A stretch of DNA of 64,000 nucleotides from an uncultured Bacteroidales bacterium. GTDB lineage: Bacteria; Bacteroidota; Bacteroidia; Bacteroidales; UBA932. Numbering within the stretch: position 1 is the stretch's first letter; every line of letters begins with the position of its first letter. The stretch spans positions 1 through 64,000 of the forward strand of contig CAMVKH010000006.1 of the NCBI GenBank assembly GCA_947168065.1, in the 5' to 3' direction. The notes beneath the pieces are model-generated. The model made no database searches and had not been told where the DNA came from. It saw nothing but the letters and a program-made list of their open reading frames with translations. Of the stretch, positions 25,855 to 34,100 are shown one piece after another. Position numbers and translations under genes: made by a program.

Positions 25855-27303
25855 TTAGCATCCATCATCAAAGACTTCTCCGCCTGTCCAGGTTCCGCCC
25901 GTGTGGATGGTGAAATACTTACGACCACCAATCTCCTCGAAACAGGAGCAGATTGCTTCGTGAACGAACTTGCCGTCTTCAATGTAGATGCCGCTTAAAT
26001 ACCATTCTTTGACTCCGCCTGGTTGGTATGTCAGGACAATCAGTGCGTCTTGTTCCGGATTGAAACCTACATCTTTAAGGTATGATTCTCCGTATCGATT
26101 ACGGCAGAAAATCTCATCTACCTTCATGTTCTGTTTATATACCTCCAGTGGATTCTCTGGCATACCTGCAGGACACATCGGGAACTCAGTTGGTGTTTTC
26201 CAATTACGCTGTTCAATATTATCTGCCGGATAATAATCCTTGATTTCTATTGGATGGAATTCCGGGAATAATAATTCAGGTGTTTCTGTTGGTGGATTGG
26301 AACTATATGTTGGCGCAGGTCTATTGCGGTTATACTTCCACTCTTGACGATGATACTTGGAGAGGTCGTGCATCGCCTCATCAATGTCTTTCTGCTTATT
26401 CTTGCCATAAGAGCCCACAATCTTGTGGTACAGGACGTTTTCTTCCGGCCATATTTCAAAGATATACCAAGGTGTACGTTGACCTCCGATTCGCTCACTT
26501 AATACGCGAAGCTTGTTTTCTTCAGCAAAATAGACCACATCAGACACGATCGTCTTATAATATCGGCTGATAAGGAAATCTGCGCCCGGAACTAATGCTT
26601 CCTGATACTTCTGAAGGACATCTTCCCCGGCTACAGTGGACAAGGGTGCCAACGGGAACAAGCTTTCTTCTGTCCTATCTACCACTTGACAAGTCCACCG
26701 TTTGAAGCCATAGAAGGGGCTATTGGGATTCTCCCCTTTCCTTCCATATAGCCATTCACCTGCAGAACCTCCTTTTCTTCGTCTTTCGTCAATTGGTCTA
26801 CTGGCCCATTCTTTCCAACTATCATACGATGCTTTTGCTTCGTCTGGCGAAACATTTCTCATCCACATAAAATTGGGGTCTTCGGACTCGTGTCCAAAAA
26901 GAAGCGAGGGATTGGCAATAAATGCTTCCCGGCTTCCACAAATAAGCTCCACTTTGGCCATGGTGATGGGATTATCCCAGATATTCTCCATTCTGGTAAC
27001 CCAGCGAAGGTTATCCGGTCGATTGTTGCAACGATTTGTATCAATGTGGTCTACAACATTCTTGTCTCCTACAGGCTCCCCATGATATGCAGTGCAGACA
27101 ATTCTATGGACTCGTTCTTGGCCGAGAAGCATGTAGCCAGTATTCTGGTCAAACTTACCGAAGGTCCACTCTTCATCCCATTTGCGTCTTACTCCATCCT
27201 CTTTACATTGACGATAGATTGCACCATTGTCACGGACATAGTATCTACGTCCTTTATACACGCAAACTTCCTCACGTGTATAGTCGTTTATGTTCGCTGC
27301 CAT
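25855..27303 (-). CDS. HNH endonuclease with large C-terminal extension
   Basis: A 482-aa protein. Residues 20-108 form an HNH_3-type nuclease domain: VHRIVCTAYHG with His66, VVDHIDTNRCNN with Asp85-His86, and RPDNLRWVT with Asn98. The remaining 370 residues are unknown; they hold a Trp/Asp-rich section (FMWMRNVSPDEAKASYDSWKEW near 143-165) and end in a Cys-containing tail. The long extension may recognise DNA or a partner. Its ATG is 2 nt after the stop of the XRE-EVE gene, so both are made from one mRNA. Could be a modification-dependent restriction nuclease or a homing-type enzyme. Confidence 0.82.
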   Translation of the reverse strand: MAANINDYTREEVCVYKGRRYYVRDNGAIYRQCKEDGVRRKWDEEWTFGKFDQNTGYMLLGQERVHRIVCTAYHGEPVGDKNVVDHIDTNRCNNRPDNLRWVTRMENIWDNPITMAKVELICGSREAFIANPSLLFGHESEDPNFMWMRNVSPDEAKASYDSWKEWASRPIDERRRKGGSAGEWLYGRKGENPNSPFYGFKRWTCQVVDRTEESLFPLAPLSTVAGEDVLQKYQEALVPGADFLISRYYKTIVSDVVYFAEENKLRVLSERIGGQRTPWYIFEIWPEENVLYHKIVGSYGKNKQKDIDEAMHDLSKYHRQEWKYNRNRPAPTYSSNPPTETPELLFPEFHPIEIKDYYPADNIEQRNWKTPTEFPMCPAGMPENPLEVYKQNMKVDEIFCRNRYGESYLKDVGFNPEQDALIVLTYQPGGVKEWYLSGIYIEDGKFVHEAICSCFEEIGGRKYFTIHTGGTWTGGEVFDDGC

Positions 27304-27305
27304 GG

Positions 27306-28220
27306 CTAAAACTTCCTTTCGATGAACTTGAGAAGATCTCCTTCAAGGAACTTCACACCTTGAGGGGCACGGAGAAAGCCGTGCTTCATCAGATTCTCTT
27401 CGGTGAGCTTGCCGGAACGGGATTCCTTGACCAGGCGAAGGAGGGCGTATTTTGTCTGGGATTCATCCGTAATACGACCTTTATCCACCCAGAATTCCTC
27501 CTCCTTGGCCATCCAGCGGTCATAAGGTTCATCGACCTGCTCTACCGTCATTTTATATTTGATTGCACGGTCTTCGGACACATAGACATATACGATGTCT
27601 CCGATGTTGATATTGTACCGAGTCTGCTGCCAATGGTATTCGCCATATTTTGCCAGGCAATCCGCCAGGCGGAAGGTAGAATTCTTGGCGGTAATCATCA
27701 GACTGCGATGCTCTTCAGGAATCGCACGGGCGGCGCGGTGCACCTCGTAATGATTGCCGTCGGCACCAATCGGCACAATCTCAACGGAACAATCCATTGC
27801 TGCAGCAATCTTGCAGAGGACATCAAGACCAGGAGAGAACTTCCCCTTCTCGATGCGGGAAAGGTTGGAGGCGTCGATATCGGCATATTCGGCCAACTCT
27901 TTGGCTTCCAGACGGCGCTCTTCCCGCAGGGCGCGGATCCGGGCTCCGATGCGCTCACGCTCATTGTCACGATCTGGACCGTACCAATACGGAGCTGCCC
28001 AGCATCCATTCACCATCATCTCCCGATAAATCGGTCCCATGATGACGGAAGGATCACCTTTGTAGTATTTGTCGAAGAGGTAAGCAATGACACGAGCGTC
28101 TTGCTCTTGAAGAGGCATAGGGACTACTCGATTGAGTCCCACTGTGAAACGGTCACCTTGTGGCGTTTCAACCGTCACCTTATTCAGGCTGACGAATTTG
28201 ACTTTGGTTAAAAGTTCCAT
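27306..28220 (-). CDS. XRE-type HTH protein with EVE/PUA-like domain
   Basis: A 304-aa protein with three parts: an N-terminal piece (1-85) with VETPQGDRFTVGLNRVV; an XRE helix-turn-helix (about 91-146, RIRALREERRLEAKELAEYADIDASNLSRIEKG); and a C-terminal EVE/PUA-like domain (about 175-304) containing YNINIGDIVYVYVSEDRAIKYKMTVEQVD and later LRAPQGVKFLEGDLLKFIE. EVE folds in other systems bind modified cytosine in DNA. The gene heads a two-gene operon with the HNH nuclease. A 12-bp palindrome between its promoter and ATG fits autoregulation. Domain assignment of the C-terminus is by pattern only. Confidence 0.75.
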   Translation of the reverse strand: MELLTKVKFVSLNKVTVETPQGDRFTVGLNRVVPMPLQEQDARVIAYLFDKYYKGDPSVIMGPIYREMMVNGCWAAPYWYGPDRDNERERIGARIRALREERRLEAKELAEYADIDASNLSRIEKGKFSPGLDVLCKIAAAMDCSVEIVPIGADGNHYEVHRAARAIPEEHRSLMITAKNSTFRLADCLAKYGEYHWQQTRYNINIGDIVYVYVSEDRAIKYKMTVEQVDEPYDRWMAKEEEFWVDKGRITDESQTKYALLRLVKESRSGKLTEENLMKHGFLRAPQGVKFLEGDLLKFIERKF

Positions 28221-28236
28221 AATACTAAAAAGCTAC

Positions 28237-28248
28237 GGGGAATTCCCC
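28237..28248. promoter_or_regulatory. Candidate operator palindrome
   Basis: GGGGAATTCCCC, a perfect 12-bp palindrome, lies between the -7 box (28269-28276) and the ATG (28220) of the XRE-EVE gene. A dimeric HTH protein bound here would block its own operon. Confidence 0.5.
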
Positions 28249-28268
28249 TAAAATCTGTATTACGGAAG

Positions 28269-28299
28269 CAAATATAGGAAGAATGATTCAATTTGTCAA
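28269..28299 (-). promoter_or_regulatory. Promoter of the XRE-EVE/HNH operon
   Basis: On the minus strand, a -33 TTG (28297-28299) is followed after 20 nt by the -7 box TATATTTG (28269-28276). The leader to the ATG is about 45 nt and contains the palindrome. Confidence 0.68.
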
Positions 28300-28334
28300 T
28301 ATTACCATTGTATTATTTTTTAGGGGGGGCGTTG

Positions 28335-28380
28335 AAGCGCGGGTGGGATATTGCTTCGAGGACCCTAAGCACCCGCGCTT
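28335..28380. repeat. Hairpin carrying a 21-nt dispersed repeat
   Basis: AAGCGCGGGTG (28335-28345) pairs perfectly with CACCCGCGCTT (28370-28380). The 3' half includes a 21-nt string (28358-28378) that recurs exactly at 31193-31213. The surrounding spacer (28300-28490) has further small stems such as CCCAAGC-AGA-GCTTGGG and no gene. Confidence 0.6.
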
Positions 28381-28491
28381 GATAGCGGGAGGGGCCCAAG
28401 CAGAGCTTGGGAGGGAGACGCGAAGCGTCGGTCCGAGAAGCAATTCCCAGAGCGCCCAGCGCATGCATCTGATGTTGAGGAGGGGAGATGA

Positions 28492-28539
28492 AAACCGTCC
28501 TCAAATCCGCTGGGAAATGAGGACGGTTTATTATTTTTT
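28492..28539. terminator. Strong terminator hairpin downstream of ffh
   Basis: AAACCGTCCTCA (28492-28503) pairs with TGAGGACGGTTT (28518-28529). A T-rich tail (28528-28539) follows on the plus strand. It lies about 60 nt past the ffh stop on the minus strand, where only four T follow the stem; it probably serves as a terminator for ffh and possibly for plus-strand readthrough. Confidence 0.7.
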
Positions 28540-28597
28540 GCGGCTCCATCCTCACCCGGGGTATCTTGTGAGGACGAAAAACAGAGCCAGCGAAGCG

Positions 28598-29929
28598 TCA
28601 GCGGCGTTTCTTTTTCTTCATGAGGCGGGCGGCCATCGGATTGGTGGTCGTCATCTTCTTCATGACGTTGCGGGTGCTTTCGAACTGCTTGAGAAGACGG
28701 TTGACATCGGCGATGGTCGTGCCGCTGCCGGCGGCAATGCGCTTGCGGCGGCTGCCGTTGATGTAGGTCGGATTCTCCTTCTCGTAGGGCGTCATCGAGA
28801 GAATGATGGCCTCGGTCTGCTTGAAGGAATCGTTGTCGATATCTACGTCCCGAAGGGCTTTGCCCACACCCGGAATCATCGAAGCCAGATCCTTGATGTT
28901 GCCCATCTTCTTGATCTGCTGGATCTGGTCGTAGAAATCCTGCAACGTGAACTGGTCGCGGGCAATCTTTTTGTGGAGCCGGCGGGCTTCCTCCTCGTCG
29001 AACTGCTCCTGCGCCTTTTCGACGAGCGTGACCACGTCGCCCATGCCCAGGATGCGGTCGGCGATGCGCTTCGGGTAGAAGATGTCGAGCGCCTCCATCT
29101 TTTCGCCCGAAGAGACGAACTTGATGGGCTTGCCGACAACGGCCTTGATGGACAGCGCCGCACCACCGCGCGTGTCACCGTCCATCTTGGTGAGGACCAC
29201 ACCGTCGAAATCGAGGTACTCGTTGAAGGTCTTGGCCGTCTCCACGGCGTCCTGGCCGGTCATCGCATCGACCACAAAGAGGGTTTCCGTCGGATTGACG
29301 GCCTTGTGCAGGGCGGAGATCTCGTCCATGAGCTCCTGATCGACGGCCAGACGGCCGGCGGTATCGATCACGACCACGGAGTAACCTTCGGCCTTGGCTT
29401 TCCTGATGGCGTTCTGTGCAATCCGGATCGGATCTTTCACGCCGTCCTCGGAGTAGCACTCCACTTGAATCTGGCCGCAGAGCGTCTTCAACTGCTCGAT
29501 GGCGGCGGGGCGGAAGGTGTCGCACGCGGCGACCAGCACCTTCATGCCGCGCTTGCTCTTGAGATTGAGCGCCAGCTTGCCGCAGAAGGTGGTCTTACCG
29601 GAACCGTTGAGACCGGCGACCAGCACGATGCCGGGGTTGCCCTTGACGTTGATGTCAGAGGCCTCGCTGCCCATGAGTTCCACGAGTTCGTCGTGGACGA
29701 TCTTGACCATCATCTGCTCGGGGCGGACGGCCTTGAGCACGTCCTGGCCGATAGCCTTCTGCTTGACTTCGTCGCAGAAATTCTTGGCAATTTTATAGCT
29801 GACATCGGCGTCGAGGAGCGCCTTGCGCACATCCTTCATGGTCTCGGAGATGTTGACCTCCGTGATACGGCCTTGTCCTTTGATGAGGCGGAATGATTTT
29901 TCCAGCCTGTCGGTCAGATTCTCAAACAT
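28598..29929 (-). CDS. ffh: Signal recognition particle GTPase Ffh
   Basis: A 443-aa SRP54 GTPase that targets membrane and secreted proteins with the 4.5S RNA. N domain 1-95; P-loop GLNGSGKT at 106-113; DTAGR motif in VVIDTAGRLAVDQE; TKMDGDTRGGAAL near 250. The C-terminal M domain (about 325-435) is methionine-rich and ends MAARLMKKKKRR. It begins 12 nt after lysA and seems cotranscribed with it. Confidence 0.97.
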   Translation of the reverse strand: MFENLTDRLEKSFRLIKGQGRITEVNISETMKDVRKALLDADVSYKIAKNFCDEVKQKAIGQDVLKAVRPEQMMVKIVHDELVELMGSEASDINVKGNPGIVLVAGLNGSGKTTFCGKLALNLKSKRGMKVLVAACDTFRPAAIEQLKTLCGQIQVECYSEDGVKDPIRIAQNAIRKAKAEGYSVVVIDTAGRLAVDQELMDEISALHKAVNPTETLFVVDAMTGQDAVETAKTFNEYLDFDGVVLTKMDGDTRGGAALSIKAVVGKPIKFVSSGEKMEALDIFYPKRIADRILGMGDVVTLVEKAQEQFDEEEARRLHKKIARDQFTLQDFYDQIQQIKKMGNIKDLASMIPGVGKALRDVDIDNDSFKQTEAIILSMTPYEKENPTYINGSRRKRIAAGSGTTIADVNRLLKQFESTRNVMKKMTTTNPMAARLMKKKKRR

Positions 29930-29941
29930 ATCTTTCTATAA

Positions 29942-31099
29942 CTACTTCAAATCGTCGGAATAAACGGCTTTCGCCAGGTCGCGCTGGTTGTATTTCATGG
30001 CCATCACCTGCCCATAGGCGCCGGCCGAGTGGATGGCGAAGAGGTCGCCGCGCTCGCAACGGCTGACCAGGCGCTTCTGGCCCCAGCAGTCGCTCGATTC
30101 GCAGACCGGTCCAACCACGTCGTAGCGCAGCATCCGGCCCGTGGACGAGAGATTCTCGATAGCGTGATGTGCCTGGTAGAGCGCGGGGCGGATCAGGTCG
30201 TTCATGCCCGCGTCGAGGATGGCGAATTTCTTCTCTTTGCCCACCTTCACATAGAGCACGCGGCTGATGAGATGGCCGCACTGGCCCACGAGGGCGCGGC
30301 CCGGCTCGAAGTGGACCTTCTGTCCGGGACGGACCACGAGGTTCCGGTGGATGGTATCGAAATAGTCGGCGAAATGGGCGACCGGGTCGCCGTTCGGGTC
30401 CTGGTAATTGATGCCCAGGCCGCCGCCGAGGTTGAGGTTGCGGACGGGGATCTTGTGCTCGATGAACCACTGCTGCAGTTCTTCGACACGGCGGCACAGC
30501 AGGGCGAACACAGGCAGTTCGGTGATCTGCGAGCCTACGTGGAAATGCAGGCCGAGGAACTCGATGTGCGTGCAGCGGGCGAGGAGTCCGGCGACATCCT
30601 GGAAGGCCCAGGGGCTGATGCCGAACTTGTTTTCTTTCAGGCCGGTGCTGATGTACTTATGGGTATGCGCGTCAATGTCGGGGTTGACCCGGATCGAGAT
30701 GCGCGCTTTTTTGCCCATGCCGGCGGCCAGGTCGTTGATGATCTGGATTTCCGGCACGCTTTCGCAGTTGAAGCTGAAGATGCCGGCGCGCAGGGCGGCG
30801 CGGATTTCCTTGTCGGATTTGCCGACACCGGCGTAGACGATCTTCTGCGGATCGAAACCCGAACGGACGGCGAGTTTCACTTCGTTGCCGCTCACGCAGT
30901 CTGCGCCGAGGCCGTAGCTGCGGATGGTGTCGAGGATGCGGTCGTTGGCATTGGCTTTCAGCGCATAGTGCGCGTTGTAACCATACTGGTCGATCTGCGC
31001 TTTATAGCTGTCGAGCGTCTGGCGCAGGAGATCCATGTCGTAGAAATAGAAGGGAGTCTCGATCGAACCGAAGGCTTCAACCTGCTGTTTTGTAATCAT
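29942..31099 (-). CDS. lysA: Diaminopimelate decarboxylase
   Basis: A 385-aa PLP enzyme forming lysine from meso-diaminopimelate. The PLP lysine is in HYALKANAN; HVGSQI, LNLGGGLGINYQ and GPVCESSDCWGQ are the other active-site segments (the last includes the catalytic Cys). Start set at 31099 (MITKQQVEAFG), 31 nt after a -7 box; the longer frame upstream covers the promoter and a repeat and is rejected. Confidence 0.95.
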   Translation of the reverse strand: MITKQQVEAFGSIETPFYFYDMDLLRQTLDSYKAQIDQYGYNAHYALKANANDRILDTIRSYGLGADCVSGNEVKLAVRSGFDPQKIVYAGVGKSDKEIRAALRAGIFSFNCESVPEIQIINDLAAGMGKKARISIRVNPDIDAHTHKYISTGLKENKFGISPWAFQDVAGLLARCTHIEFLGLHFHVGSQITELPVFALLCRRVEELQQWFIEHKIPVRNLNLGGGLGINYQDPNGDPVAHFADYFDTIHRNLVVRPGQKVHFEPGRALVGQCGHLISRVLYVKVGKEKKFAILDAGMNDLIRPALYQAHHAIENLSSTGRMLRYDVVGPVCESSDCWGQKRLVSRCERGDLFAIHSAGAYGQVMAMKYNQRDLAKAVYSDDLK

Positions 31100-31129
31100 G
31101 CCGTGAATAATCTTTATCGATATATCCTG

Positions 31130-31137
31130 CAAAGATA
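31130..31137 (-). promoter_or_regulatory. -7 box of lysA-ffh
   Basis: TATCTTTG on the minus strand, 30 nt before the lysA ATG. Upstream is a T-rich stretch without a clear -33. Confidence 0.65.
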
Positions 31138-31192
31138 CAAAAAAACATGAAAATGCTATTGGCTTGTGCTTGGGCGCTCTGGGGTTTGATTT

Positions 31193-31213
31193 GAGGACCC
31201 TAAGCACCCGCGC
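31193..31213. repeat. Second copy of the 21-nt dispersed repeat
   Basis: Exact copy of 28358-28378 (begins GAGGACCCTAAG, ends CACCCGCGC) in the spacer between lysA and the radical-SAM gene. Part of the same string (CACCCGCGCTTAG) is seen at 60261-60273. Confidence 0.6.
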
Positions 31214-31234
31214 CTGGCGCACAAGCCGCAGTCG

Positions 31235-32311
31235 TTATCGGTTCAGACGATTGTAGTGGCAGACGAGGAGTTTGCCTTCTTCGTCGTGGAGGTGCATGCC
31301 GTTGCCGCGGCAGTAACGGAACATCTTGCAGTCACCGCAGATGCCCTGACGCGCCCAGCTGCGGTCGCGGTACATCTCGAAACGATCGTTCCAGACCGTC
31401 CAGAAATCATCCTGGTAGATGTTGCCCTGGTAGAATTTGGAACGGATGCTCGGGCAGGCCGAGATGGAGCCGTCGGCCAGGACCGAGGCCACCGAGACGC
31501 CGGCCTCGCAGTGGTAGAAACTGTCCCGGACTTCGTTCTCAAAACCGCCCAGGAAACCCTCGCAAGCGAAATTCAGCGCGATGCGGCCCTCCTTGCGCGT
31601 GGCCACGATGAAATCCATGACTTGCGTGAACTGTTCGTTGTTGAGCTGAAGCTCCGGATACAACTTGGCGCGGCCCACCGGGAAGATGGTGAAGATGCGC
31701 CATGCGCGGGCACCCAGCGAGATGAGATATTCCTTGAATTCGGCGAGGCGGGGGAGGCTGCGCTGGTTGACGCAGGTCACCACGTCGAAGATGAAGCCGG
31801 GCTCCTGCGCCATCATCCGGATGGCGTTCGATGCGTTTTCAAACGCTTTGGGATGCCCCCGCATCCAGGTGTGCTCCTCCTGAAAGCCGTCGAGGCTCAC
31901 GGTAGCGGTGTGGATGCCGCTGGCCAGCAGGCCGTCGAAGCGCCGCCGGTCGAGCAGGATGCCGTTGGTTACCATGCCCCAGGGATACTCGCGCCGGTAA
32001 AGCTCCCTGCCCACGTGCTCAAGGTCGCGCCGCATCAGCGGCTCGCCGCCCGTGAGGATGATGAAGGTGGTGTGCGGATCGACGTGCGGAGTGAGGGAGT
32101 CGATGACCCGCAGAAAATCTGTGGCGGGCATGTCCTTGCATTCGGAACTCACCCGGCAGTCGCTGCCGCAATGCAGACACGCTGCGTTGCAACGCAGCGT
32201 GCATTCCCAGAAAAGTTGTCGGAGACGGTGCGCTTCGATGTGCTTGTCCTGCAGTTTTGCGAAGAGTTCAAGCTTCGCGCGCTTGACGGGACCGACGTGC
32301 TTGCCCGTCAT
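31235..32311 (-). CDS. Radical SAM/SPASM protein of the rSAM-lipoprotein system
   Basis: A 358-aa radical SAM enzyme. Cys41, Cys45 and Cys48 form the CX3CX2C [4Fe-4S] motif (an extra Cys37 precedes it); the GGEPL motif follows near 88. A C-terminal SPASM-type cluster region has Cys residues in CEAGVSVASVLADGSISACPS and CGDCKMFRYCRGN. It matches the Bacteroidota family annotated as the rSAM of a putative lipoprotein system (TIGR04133-like, from memory). ATGA overlap with the lipoprotein gene supports a joint function. Modified substrate unknown. Confidence 0.85.
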   Translation of the reverse strand: MTGKHVGPVKRAKLELFAKLQDKHIEAHRLRQLFWECTLRCNAACLHCGSDCRVSSECKDMPATDFLRVIDSLTPHVDPHTTFIILTGGEPLMRRDLEHVGRELYRREYPWGMVTNGILLDRRRFDGLLASGIHTATVSLDGFQEEHTWMRGHPKAFENASNAIRMMAQEPGFIFDVVTCVNQRSLPRLAEFKEYLISLGARAWRIFTIFPVGRAKLYPELQLNNEQFTQVMDFIVATRKEGRIALNFACEGFLGGFENEVRDSFYHCEAGVSVASVLADGSISACPSIRSKFYQGNIYQDDFWTVWNDRFEMYRDRSWARQGICGDCKMFRYCRGNGMHLHDEEGKLLVCHYNRLNR

Positions 32312-32781
32312 TTCTTTTTCAGTTTGATGTCAGGCACAGAGATGTCAGCCTTGCCAACATACCATCCCTTCTTGTCCTTATATTCGATGTTGCGGACCAG
32401 AATCGTGGCGTCTTGGAATTCGCCGCCGCCCGCTTCCCCGTCAATGTCGTGGGTATCAATCTGGAGATGCTCGATGGGGAAGCCGTGCTTCTGGTAAGAA
32501 AAACTGCCGTCAACACCGGTATTCACGGTGTCGATGGGAATATAGTGATTGTCATAGATCACGCCGGGTCCGTCTTCAAAATGATTGCCAAGAATCACCT
32601 GGATGCCCGCAACGGGCTTGCCGTCTGGATCCAGGACCTTGCCCTTGACTGACCAGTCGGCCGTGGGTGTGCCGTACATGGCCATATTGTTGATGCCGTT
32701 GATTTCTGAGCAGCCTCCGATGCCCAGCAGGGCGAGCAGCATGGCGAAAAAGCCGAGGCGTTTGGGTTTGTTGAGGGGCAT
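32308..32781 (-). CDS. Radical SAM-associated lipoprotein
   Basis: A 157-aa lipoprotein (lipobox IGGC, Cys24). The mature part has MAMYGTPTADWSVKGKVLDPDGKPVAGIQV, typical of the family annotated as the lipoprotein partner of the rSAM-lipoprotein system (TIGR04134-like, from memory). The fold is probably a carboxypeptidase-regulatory-like beta sandwich (about 40-130). It overlaps the rSAM gene by 4 nt. Start at 32781 chosen because the signal peptide begins there. Confidence 0.85.
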   Translation of the reverse strand: MPLNKPKRLGFFAMLLALLGIGGCSEINGINNMAMYGTPTADWSVKGKVLDPDGKPVAGIQVILGNHFEDGPGVIYDNHYIPIDTVNTGVDGSFSYQKHGFPIEHLQIDTHDIDGEAGGGEFQDATILVRNIEYKDKKGWYVGKADISVPDIKLKKK

Positions 32782-32834
32782 GATGATACTTTTTACACTA
32801 TAAAGATGCAGAAAAAGTCGGAATGTTGCGTCGA

Positions 32835-33722
32835 TCAGTGCAAATTTCTGTAATTGTAAGCTTCCTGGACAGCGCCGTCCTGCAGCACGAGCAGGAGGGG
32901 AAAACGGCCGTTGGTGATGCGGAGGAAGTCGGCGGGCTCCATGAAATGGACTTCGTCGGGCACCAGGCCGGTATCTTCGAAAAAGAGGGTCGTGTCGGTG
33001 TCGGCGCCACGCCCGAAGATCACGATGACCGGAGCGGAAGAAAACTCTTCGCGCGTCCGCAGCATCGCCAGCTTCTGGGCTGACATCTTGCAGAAATGGC
33101 ACTTGAGGCTGTAAAAGCAGACCACACGCTCGCCTTCCGTTACGGAATCAGGCAGGAGCCCGCTGTCAAGGGCTTCCTGGAGCGCCTGCTCATTGACCAG
33201 TGCGTGCCTGGCGTACGCGTCGTAGCGCCAGTTGTCGGGCGGGGAGACGATCAGGACCGTGGCCAGCGGCACGATGCAGGCCAGGGCCAGCCATAGGCCC
33301 TTGTGCTTCACGCGGAAGGGCGTCATGCGTGCGCCGGGCAGCAGCAGGACCAGCATGCCGGCGTTCTTGAGGAGGGATTGTGCGGGGTTGAGGTCGACCC
33401 ATTCGCCGAAACAGTGGCAGTTGTCCTGCCGGCCCGCAAGCAGCAGTCCCGCCAGAAAGAGCGAGAAGCCGCCCAGCATCGCCAGGCTTCCCCAGAAAGC
33501 TAGCCGGGGATAGAAGTTCCCGATCAGCAGCAGCCCCAGGGTGTATTCCGCCGCAATCACCAGCCGGGCCAGCAGGTAGCAGCTGCCGAGGCTGAACCAG
33601 CCGAAACTGAACAGGTACATTTCGAAATCATCGATTCCGGTCAGTTTCGACGTGGCGGACAATAAAAAAAGTATTCCGAGCAAGGCCCGGAATACATAGT
33701 TGAAGATCTTTCTTCTGTCCAA
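32835..33722 (-). CDS. MauE/DoxX-like membrane protein fused to a thioredoxin-fold domain
   Basis: A 295-aa protein. Residues 1-130 hold four membrane helices of the MauE/DoxX redox type with a Cys-His-Cys (Cys102, Cys104) between helices. A fifth helix (about 142-160) leads to a periplasmic thioredoxin-like domain with CHFC (Cys208, Cys211). Predicted to pass electrons across the membrane to disulfides, perhaps of the Cys-containing 73-aa lipoprotein encoded upstream. Part of the same gene cluster as the radical SAM protein. Confidence 0.82.
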   Translation of the reverse strand: MDRRKIFNYVFRALLGILFLLSATSKLTGIDDFEMYLFSFGWFSLGSCYLLARLVIAAEYTLGLLLIGNFYPRLAFWGSLAMLGGFSLFLAGLLLAGRQDNCHCFGEWVDLNPAQSLLKNAGMLVLLLPGARMTPFRVKHKGLWLALACIVPLATVLIVSPPDNWRYDAYARHALVNEQALQEALDSGLLPDSVTEGERVVCFYSLKCHFCKMSAQKLAMLRTREEFSSAPVIVIFGRGADTDTTLFFEDTGLVPDEVHFMEPADFLRITNGRFPLLLVLQDGAVQEAYNYRNLH

Positions 33723-33731
33723 ATTATTGAC

Positions 33732-33953
33732 TTAGAAGAGGATCGGCGTGCATTTCAGTTCTGCGGAGACACCGATGATCGGAATGCTGATCATCTTGTT
33801 GTAATCGGCGCATTTGTCACCTTCTTCCAGGTCAACGGTGGTTTCATAGACGACTTCTCCGTTGTACTTGGCGGTGCAGTTGCACTCCTTCGAGCAGCTG
33901 CTCATCGTGAAAATGCCGGCTGCGAGGATCAAGGTAAACAGTACTTTTTTCAT
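33732..33953 (-). CDS. Small Cys-containing lipoprotein
   Basis: A 73-aa lipoprotein with lipobox MSSC (Cys20). The mature 54 residues contain four more Cys (CNC, DKC, ELKC) and end SAELKCTPILF. No family recognised. It lies 9 nt before the MauE-thioredoxin gene and 20 nt after tRNA-Ser, heading the radical-SAM cluster. It is a candidate substrate of the cluster, either for disulfide formation or radical modification; that is inference. Confidence 0.72.
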   Translation of the reverse strand: MKKVLFTLILAAGIFTMSSCSKECNCTAKYNGEVVYETTVDLEEGDKCADYNKMISIPIIGVSAELKCTPILF

Positions 33954-33973
33954 TTTTAGTTGTGTTTAAAAGT

Positions 33974-34064
33974 TGGCGGAGAGATCGGGATTCGAACCCG
34001 AGATACCCTTTTGGGGTATACACGCTTTCCAGGCGTGCCTCTTAAGCCACTCGAGCATCTCTCC
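33974..34064 (-). tRNA. serX: tRNA-Ser (anticodon GGA)
   Basis: On the minus strand a class II tRNA of 91 nt including encoded CCA. Acceptor GGAGAGA pairs with TCTCTCC; the anticodon stem CACGC/GCGTG holds loop CTGGAAA, giving GGA (reads UCC/UCU). The long variable arm TATACCCC-AAAA-GGGTAT is typical for serine, and the T loop is GTTCGAATC. It lies between purC and the radical-SAM cluster, with only 20 nt to the next ATG. Confidence 0.96.
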
Positions 34065-34100
34065 AAGGTCCCTATAGGACCGCAAAGGTAACAAAAATTT

